From Sandaracinaceae bacterium (lineage in GTDB: Bacteria; Myxococcota_A; Polyangia; Polyangiales; Houyiibacteriaceae), in the NCBI GenBank assembly GCA_012514415.1, contig JAAZAH010000250.1, forward strand, positions 1 to 10,935: DNA of 10,935 bases, given 5' to 3'. Position 1 is the stretch's first letter, and each line of letters begins with the position of its first letter. Positions 5,935 through 10,935 of this stretch are shown piece after piece. A program made the position numbers and the translations under genes. The notes under the pieces are model-generated. The model saw only the letters and a list, made by a program, of their open reading frames with translations. It was not told the origin of the DNA and did no database searches.

Positions 5935-7244
5935 GCGATCAGACCTCCAGCGATTTCGTCCAGTTTTTTCGCAGCTCGGCGCCTTATATCCACGCGCACC
6001 GTGGACGCACCTTCGTGATCGTTTTCGCGGGAGAGGCGATGAAAAGCGCGGGGCTTCGGTCGCTTGTGCATGACGTCGCCTTATTGATGAGTCTCGGTGT
6101 GCGCATCGTGCTCGTGGCTGGCGCGCGGCCGCAGATCGACGAACGACTCAAACTGCGCGGCCTCACACCTCGTTATGAGCGCGGTCTCCGCGTCACCGAT
6201 CGCGCGGCTCTCGCGTGCGTGAAGGATGCCGCCGGGACGAATCGCATCGAGCTGGAGGCGCTCTTTTCGACGGCGCTTCCGAATTCTCCTATGGCGGGGG
6301 CGCGGATCCGCATCACGACGGGCAATTACCTCATGGCGAAGCCGGTTGGCGTGCTGGATGGCGTGGACTATCGGTTCACTGGGCGCGTCCGGAAGGTTGA
6401 TCACGAGACCATCCGAAGACAACTCGAGCAGGGTCAGCTCGTGCTCCTCTCGCCGATTGGCTATTCGGCGACGGGTGAGGCCTTTAACCTCAGTACGGCC
6501 GAGGTCGCAGCACATGCGGCGGTCGCTCTTTCGGCGGATAAGCTCATCTGCCTCGTCGAAGGGAAGGGCCTCGTCGATTCGAGTGGAAAGCGCGAGGACG
6601 AGCTCGACATCCGCGAGGCCGAGGCGCTACTCAAGCGAAGAAAGCGGATTGCCAATCAATTCGGACGCGATATCGAAGCGGCGATCTTCGCGCTCCGGGG
6701 CGGCGTGCGGCGGGCGCACCTCATCCCTCGGTCGGTCGACGGCGGTCTCCTCCGCGAACTCTTCACGCGCGAGGGCGTGGGGACGCTCATCAGTCAAGAG
6801 CGGTTCGAGGGGCTTCGCCAAGCGCGCGCCTCGGACATTCCGAGCCTCTTGGATCTGATCGTCCCTTTCGAAGAGAGCGGACACCTCATCCGCCGACCGC
6901 GAGAGCTGCTCGAGGAACAGATCGAGCAGTTCACGGTCATCGAGCGCGATGGGATGATCGTTGCCTGCGCCGCCCTCGAGCCGCATGAAGAATACGAAAC
7001 GGGCGAGATCTCATGTGTCGTCGTCCATCCGAGCTATCGAGCCGCGGGCCGCGCCGACGAACTCCTTGAGTATATTGAGCGAGCCGCCGTCCAAATGGGA
7101 CTTAAGAGTGTCTTCGTCCTTACGACGCAGACTGCACATTTTTTCAGGGAACGCGGCTACGAGTCCAAACCTCGGTGGAAACTTCCTCCGACAAAAAAAG
7201 TCGATAAAAAACGCGGTTCCAAAATCTTCGTAAAAGAGCTTTGA
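5931..7244 (+). CDS. argA: N-acetylglutamate synthase ArgA (amino-acid kinase-like domain plus GNAT)
   Basis: ArgA transfers acetyl from acetyl-CoA to glutamate, the first step of arginine synthesis. The 437 residues match E. coli ArgA (about 443) along the whole length. Residues about 15-285 are the amino-acid-kinase-like domain that carries the arginine-binding site in the family: 'TFVIVFAGEAM', 'GVRIVLVAGARPQID', 'GVDYRFTGRVRKVD', 'GVRRAHLI'. Residues about 295-437 are the GNAT acetyltransferase: 'ACAALEPHEEYETGEISCVVVHP', the acetyl-CoA loop 'YRAAGRADELLEYIE', 'VFVLTTQTAHFFRERGY', ending 'KRGSKIFVKEL'. The kinase reaction itself is not expected. Feedback inhibition by arginine is known for the family but not shown here. 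The ATG overlaps the argE stop by 4 bp. A7 and A6 tracts near the 3' end (7193-7199, 7206-7211) are unusual in this GC-rich gene. Confidence 0.95.
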   Translation: MSDQTSSDFVQFFRSSAPYIHAHRGRTFVIVFAGEAMKSAGLRSLVHDVALLMSLGVRIVLVAGARPQIDERLKLRGLTPRYERGLRVTDRAALACVKDAAGTNRIELEALFSTALPNSPMAGARIRITTGNYLMAKPVGVLDGVDYRFTGRVRKVDHETIRRQLEQGQLVLLSPIGYSATGEAFNLSTAEVAAHAAVALSADKLICLVEGKGLVDSSGKREDELDIREAEALLKRRKRIANQFGRDIEAAIFALRGGVRRAHLIPRSVDGGLLRELFTREGVGTLISQERFEGLRQARASDIPSLLDLIVPFEESGHLIRRPRELLEEQIEQFTVIERDGMIVACAALEPHEEYETGEISCVVVHPSYRAAGRADELLEYIERAAVQMGLKSVFVLTTQTAHFFRERGYESKPRWKLPPTKKVDKKRGSKIFVKEL

Positions 7245-7296
7245 GCGTGCGATTTGTGTTCACGGCTTTTCGTGCTAGCCCGATTCTCTTTTATCG

Positions 7297-9672
7297 ATGC
7301 AGAGCGAAGAGCGAATGAACGAAATTACCGCCGAAGAAGAGAAGGTCCTCGCGCGTGTTCTCCGTGCGCTCGCGGCGCGGACCTCACGCGAACGCCTCGG
7401 CACCATCGATTACGATAAGGAGCTGCTGAACCTTCGGGATCAAATTCTCGAGGCGCGGCCTGAGGATATCCCTCCGCTTATCGAGGAGATGGAGCGAATG
7501 CAAGAGGTTGCGCGGCGCCGCTCCAAGGTCGTTGAGGGCGTCGTTGACGCGCGCTCGCCCTATTTTGGGCGGCTTGTTCTCGAAGAGGATGAGAAGCTGC
7601 GCGAAGTGCTCATCGGGCGAAGCACCTATCTCGATTCGAAGACTGGCGTCCGGATCGTCGACTGGAGAGACGCGCCCGTCAGCCGTATTTACTATCGCTA
7701 CGAAGAAGGCGATGAGTACGAAGAGGAGTTCGGCTCGCGCGAGGTCGAAGGGGAGGTCCTCGTCAAGCGCTCTCTCTCGATCCAAGGTGGCGTCCTCAAG
7801 CGCATTCAGTGCCCTCAAGGCGTCTTCATCAAGAAGCGCGATGGACAATGGGCGGAGGCGTCCGCGCGTGCCTATACGCTCGCTGGAGGGCAAGGCGCCG
7901 CGACACGTCCGAAGGATTTTCATAAACCTGGCACGCTCGGCGTGGGCGAAGGCGATGGGCGGGAGGACAAGCGCCTTTCCGAGATCACGGCGCTCATCGA
8001 CGCGGAGCAGTTCAAGCTCATCTCGCAGCCGACGAGCGGACTTGTCGTGATTCAGGGCGGGGCGGGGAGCGGAAAGACGACGATCGGCCTCCATCGGCTC
8101 GCCTACCTGAACTTCCAAGAGCCGCAGGCGTTTCGACCCGATCGGATGCTCGTGGTGGTCTTCAACGACGCGCTCGTGCGCTACATCAAGCACGTGCTTC
8201 CGGCGCTCGGCGTCGAGGGGGTCTCGGTCGTCACCTACGAATCGTGGGCACGACGCTTGAGGCGGCGGCATTTTCCCTCGCTCCCGGCCGAATCCTCCGA
8301 GGAGACCCCGAGCGTCGTCGTCCGATTCAAAAAGCATGCGGCGCTTCTTCGCTTGATCGAAGGCGAGATTGGGAGGCGCTCATCGACACTCATCGGCGAG
8401 CTCAAGACGGTGGCTTCAAAGCACGAGCTCGGGGCACGCGTGATTCGCGCCATCGACGACAGCGAGGGCCAACCCATCCTTATTCGGCTTCGCCTCCTAC
8501 GTCGCTTCTTAAGAAGCCCGGACGCGCGATCTGTGCCGATCGACACACGAGAGAGCGTCCTCCGCGTCGTGCGGCGAGGCATCGCGCTATTCTCCGATGT
8601 GATCCACCTTTGGGCCGAGCTCCTCACGGATCGAAAGCTCATCGAGCAGTATTTTGAAGGGGTAAAGGAGCTCAGCGAGCGCGAGCTCTCCTGGGCCCAT
8701 TCCTATGCTTCGCGGCATTGTGCCGCCGTCCTCGCCGAACGCGAATCACTCGAAGATCGTGCCTCCGGCGAGGCAGAGGACGAGGAGCGCGACGGACCGA
8801 GTGAGGTCGATGGCCCGCGTCCCTCGTTTCAGCTCGACGACGATATGGAGGAGGAGCGGGCGCGGCTCGATGCAGAGGACGATGCCATCCTCCTTCGGCT
8901 TCATCAGCTTGTCGCGGGCCCGCTCATCCGCGGCGGCGAGGAGCTGCTCACCTACGAGCATATCTTTATCGACGAGACCCAAGATATGAGCCCCATCGAG
9001 CTCAAGGTCGTCCTCGATACGGCGAGCTCTCGCCAGTCCATCACACTCGCCGGCGATACGGCGCAGCGCCTCCATATGGACAACGGCTTTACGGATTGGC
9101 GAACGGTGCTCTCCGAGCTTGGACTCGATCACGTGAAGATCGAACCGCTTCGACTCAGCTACCGGTCGACCGCGGAGATCCTTGAGTTTGCCACTCACGT
9201 CCTCGGGCCACTCGAGAAAGAAGACTCGCGGCAAGCCACCCGCCACGGGGCGCCGGTCGAGCATTTCAATTTCCTCGAGAGCGGCGAGGCGGTCGCATTC
9301 GTCTCGGAGGCGCTTCGGAATCTCGTCGCGGCTGAACGCTTCGCCTCGGTCGCCGTGATCGCGCGCTATCCCGAGCAGGCCGATCTTTGGTACGACGGCT
9401 TGGTGCGAGGGGAGGTCCCGAACCTAAGGCGCATCGCGGATCAAGACTTCTCATTCCGCCCCGGTGTCGAGGTCACGGACATCTTCCAAGTAAAGGGACT
9501 CGAGTTCGACTATGTCGTGATCGTCGAAGCGGGTGCGGCTTCGTATCCCGAAGACGATGAGAGCCGCCATCTGCTTCATATCGCCGCGACACGCGCTGCC
9601 CATCAGCTTTGGGTCGTGAGCGTGGGAACGCCCTCGCCCTTGCTTCCCGATGATCCCGACGTCCTACTCTAG
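7297..9672 (+). CDS. helD: HelD-type superfamily 1 ATPase (RNA polymerase recycling factor / DNA helicase IV-like)
   Basis: A 791-residue UvrD/Rep-like ATPase with the HelD N-terminal plan: a helical region about 5-80, then 'SPYFGRLVL', 'IVDWRDAPVSRIYY' and 'VEGEVLVKRSLSIQGG', the markers that set HelD apart from UvrD. Motor motifs: Walker A 'GGAGSGKTT' at 255-262 (Lys260), motif II 'DETQD' at 559-563, motif III around 'LAGDTAQR', 'LSYRSTAEI', 'KGLEFDYVVIVE', and 'HIAATRA' near the end. HelD proteins bind RNA polymerase, insert arms into its channels and release it from nucleic acids using ATP; a plain helicase role is less likely. Residues 483-529, before motif II, are very acidic (21 of 47 Asp/Glu). 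ATG 7297 is used; ATG 7315 is equally possible and neither has a clear Shine-Dalgarno. It overlaps the next gene by 23 bp. Confidence 0.9.
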   Translation: MQSEERMNEITAEEEKVLARVLRALAARTSRERLGTIDYDKELLNLRDQILEARPEDIPPLIEEMERMQEVARRRSKVVEGVVDARSPYFGRLVLEEDEKLREVLIGRSTYLDSKTGVRIVDWRDAPVSRIYYRYEEGDEYEEEFGSREVEGEVLVKRSLSIQGGVLKRIQCPQGVFIKKRDGQWAEASARAYTLAGGQGAATRPKDFHKPGTLGVGEGDGREDKRLSEITALIDAEQFKLISQPTSGLVVIQGGAGSGKTTIGLHRLAYLNFQEPQAFRPDRMLVVVFNDALVRYIKHVLPALGVEGVSVVTYESWARRLRRRHFPSLPAESSEETPSVVVRFKKHAALLRLIEGEIGRRSSTLIGELKTVASKHELGARVIRAIDDSEGQPILIRLRLLRRFLRSPDARSVPIDTRESVLRVVRRGIALFSDVIHLWAELLTDRKLIEQYFEGVKELSERELSWAHSYASRHCAAVLAERESLEDRASGEAEDEERDGPSEVDGPRPSFQLDDDMEEERARLDAEDDAILLRLHQLVAGPLIRGGEELLTYEHIFIDETQDMSPIELKVVLDTASSRQSITLAGDTAQRLHMDNGFTDWRTVLSELGLDHVKIEPLRLSYRSTAEILEFATHVLGPLEKEDSRQATRHGAPVEHFNFLESGEAVAFVSEALRNLVAAERFASVAVIARYPEQADLWYDGLVRGEVPNLRRIADQDFSFRPGVEVTDIFQVKGLEFDYVVIVEAGAASYPEDDESRHLLHIAATRAAHQLWVVSVGTPSPLLPDDPDVLL

Positions 9673-10935
9673 GCTGCTTCGAGAGCTCGATCCGAGCTGG
9701 ATCGTCCATGAAGATGAAGCGCTCCTCGTCGTCGATAAGCCCGAGGGAGTGGCGGCGCACGCCGAGGCCGAAGGGCTCGTCGACGATCTCGCGAGCCGAG
9801 TCCATCACTATCTCGGGTTCACGCCCTCGTTCCATCATCGTCTGGATCGCGAGACGAGCGGGCTGGTGCTCATCACAAAAACCGAAGGCGCGAGGCGCGA
9901 GATTGCGCGTGCATTCGAGGCAGGCGAGGTGAGGAAACACTACGTGGCCGGTATCCACGGCGCCTCGCCACCTCCATCCGAGCTCCGCCATTTTCTGACG
10001 CCGCGGACGCGCGGCAAAGTGCGCGTCATTCCGGCTAGGGATGCCCGAAGCTGGAGCAAAAGAGCTGTAAGGAAAGCCGGCGACACATCGAAGGGATGGA
10101 AGGATCCGAGCGATCGACGCGCAAAGCTCGCCATCACGCGGATCTCCCCGCTCGACTCTCGCAGTGGCCGTTCACTCGTTTCCCTTGAGCCGCTGACGGG
10201 ACGGACGCATCAGCTCCGCGTCCAACTCGCGGAGGTTGGCCTGCCCATCGCTGGGGATCGACTCTACGGAAAGGACGCCGCCCCACGGATGCTCCTTCAT
10301 GCAGAGAAGCTCGCTTTTCCTCTCGGCGGTCGCGTGCAAGAATTTCGCTCAGCGCTTCCCCTCTGCTTTGAACGTTTCCTCGGCGGAGAGGATCGGTATC
10401 GGATCGAGGATCGCGCCGAGGTGCGTCGCGCCCTCAAAGCGGCGATATGGCGAAGAGGCGCGCTTTTTCAGGACGAGACGACAGACGCGTTTCGGCTCTT
10501 TCATCGCGATCGGGACGGGATTTCTGAGATCGCCATCGATTACTACGACGGTGCTTTGGTGCTTCATGTTTATGAAGACGAGGGCGAGCCCGTTGAGCTC
10601 GGCGCGTTGATCGAAGAGCTCCGAGTGTATCAACCGAAGGCCGTCTTCTTGAAGCGGAGGATTAGCCGCGGCCATCGCCCGATTGCAATTGAGACCGAGG
10701 AGCTTGCACCGCCCGATCCCCTCCTCGGTACGCGCGATGAAAGCCCCACGCGCATCCTCGAAGGGGGCATCCCGTATCCGGTCGATCTAAGTGATGGACT
10801 CTCGACGGGCATCTTCCTCGATCAGCGGCACAGTCGAGGGCTCGTCCGTGAGCTCTCACGCGATAAGCGGGTGCTCAACCTCTTCTCTTATACGGGAGCG
10901 TTTACCGTGGCCGCCATCGAGGGAGGTGCGGAGAG
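9650..10935 (+). CDS. RluA-type pseudouridine synthase fused to an RlmI-type SAM methyltransferase (3' end cut by the window)
   Basis: Translated by hand: the frame is open from ATG 9650 to the window end (428 codons), with an upstream in-frame stop at 9617. Residues about 20-237 are an RluA-family synthase: 'LLVVDKPEGVAAH' at 25-37, catalytic Asp66 in 'HHRLDRETSGL', and 'PLTGRTHQLRVQL' at 181-193 followed by 'PIAGDRLYG'. Residues about 240-428 fit the middle and start of the catalytic domain of RlmI/YccW 23S rRNA cytosine-5 methyltransferases: 'FRLFHRDRDGISEIAIDYYDG', 'GIFLDQRHSR' at 387-396, and SAM motif I 'RVLNLFSYTGAF' at 406-417. The usual N-terminal PUA domain of RlmI is absent and an RluA domain stands in its place. 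One polypeptide may therefore make pseudouridine and m5C in rRNA; target sites cannot be read. The start overlaps helD by 23 bp, without a Shine-Dalgarno. Confidence 0.88.
   Translation, partial: MIPTSYSRLLRELDPSWIVHEDEALLVVDKPEGVAAHAEAEGLVDDLASRVHHYLGFTPSFHHRLDRETSGLVLITKTEGARREIARAFEAGEVRKHYVAGIHGASPPPSELRHFLTPRTRGKVRVIPARDARSWSKRAVRKAGDTSKGWKDPSDRRAKLAITRISPLDSRSGRSLVSLEPLTGRTHQLRVQLAEVGLPIAGDRLYGKDAAPRMLLHAEKLAFPLGGRVQEFRSALPLCFERFLGGEDRYRIEDRAEVRRALKAAIWRRGALFQDETTDAFRLFHRDRDGISEIAIDYYDGALVLHVYEDEGEPVELGALIEELRVYQPKAVFLKRRISRGHRPIAIETEELAPPDPLLGTRDESPTRILEGGIPYPVDLSDGLSTGIFLDQRHSRGLVRELSRDKRVLNLFSYTGAFTVAAIEGGAE

Noticed and set aside
7384..8337. Minus-strand open frame of 317 codons inside helD
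   Set aside because: It lies opposite the HelD N-terminal and Walker A region, has no recognisable domain and reads as the complement of the true gene.
326..9505. About 25 copies of the palindrome CTCGAG, several times more than composition predicts
   Set aside because: All the copies I checked, except one intergenic copy (2269-2274), are in-frame Leu-Glu codons (CTC GAG) of genes on both strands. Preferred codons explain the excess; no array or uptake-signal arrangement is seen.
9473..9991. Minus-strand open frame of 172 codons across the helD end and the RluA start
   Set aside because: It is opposite strongly supported coding sequence on both sides of the overlap and has no motif.

Overview
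This is a gene-dense, high-GC window (roughly 60% G+C by eye) from a bacterial chromosome. The gene mix suggests a Gram-negative lineage of the former Deltaproteobacteria (Myxococcota, Bradymonadia or similar), with moderate confidence and no marker that settles it. The pointers are an FHA-like/cyclase-like regulator, a secreted VWA protein, a NYN-LOTUS protein, a HelD-type ATPase, and argA/argE resembling the gammaproteobacterial enzymes. Codon use looks uniform (CTC for Leu and GAG for Glu dominate in genes on both strands). I see no mobile element, tRNA, rRNA, CRISPR array, prophage or integration scar.

Left arm, minus strand, read from about 3188 down to 1: a NYN-LOTUS putative ribonuclease (2355-3188), a 169-bp gap with a strong hairpin, clpP (1556-2185), then 18 bp later a histidine phosphatase with an unexplained C-terminal extension of about 140 residues (530-1537). 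A short Rho-independent-like terminator (507-524) follows. Last comes the 5' part of a gene for a protein with a degenerate FHA-like N-terminus and the start of a nucleotidyl-cyclase-like segment (475 down to the window edge).

A divergent intergenic region (3189-3375) separates this arm from the right arm. It carries a perfect 10-bp direct repeat and a 7-bp hairpin in the downstream gene's leader.

Right arm, plus strand: a secreted VWA-domain protein (3376-4710); argE (4768-5934), probably read as a leaderless mRNA; argA overlapping argE by 4 bp (5931-7244); helD (7297-9672); and, overlapping helD by 23 bp, the N-terminal 428 codons of a fusion of an RluA-type pseudouridine synthase with an RlmI-type SAM methyltransferase (from 9650, cut by the window end). 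argE plus argA implies the linear, non-recycling arginine route, in which acetylglutamate is made by ArgA and acetylornithine is hydrolysed by ArgE. helD and the rRNA-modification fusion form a transcription/ribosome-maintenance pair.

Most genes have a recognisable family. I do not see a clear new multi-gene defence or metabolic system. The parts most worth following up are the RluA-RlmI fusion, the phosphatase extension next to clpP, the acidic insert in HelD and the probable leaderless argE start.
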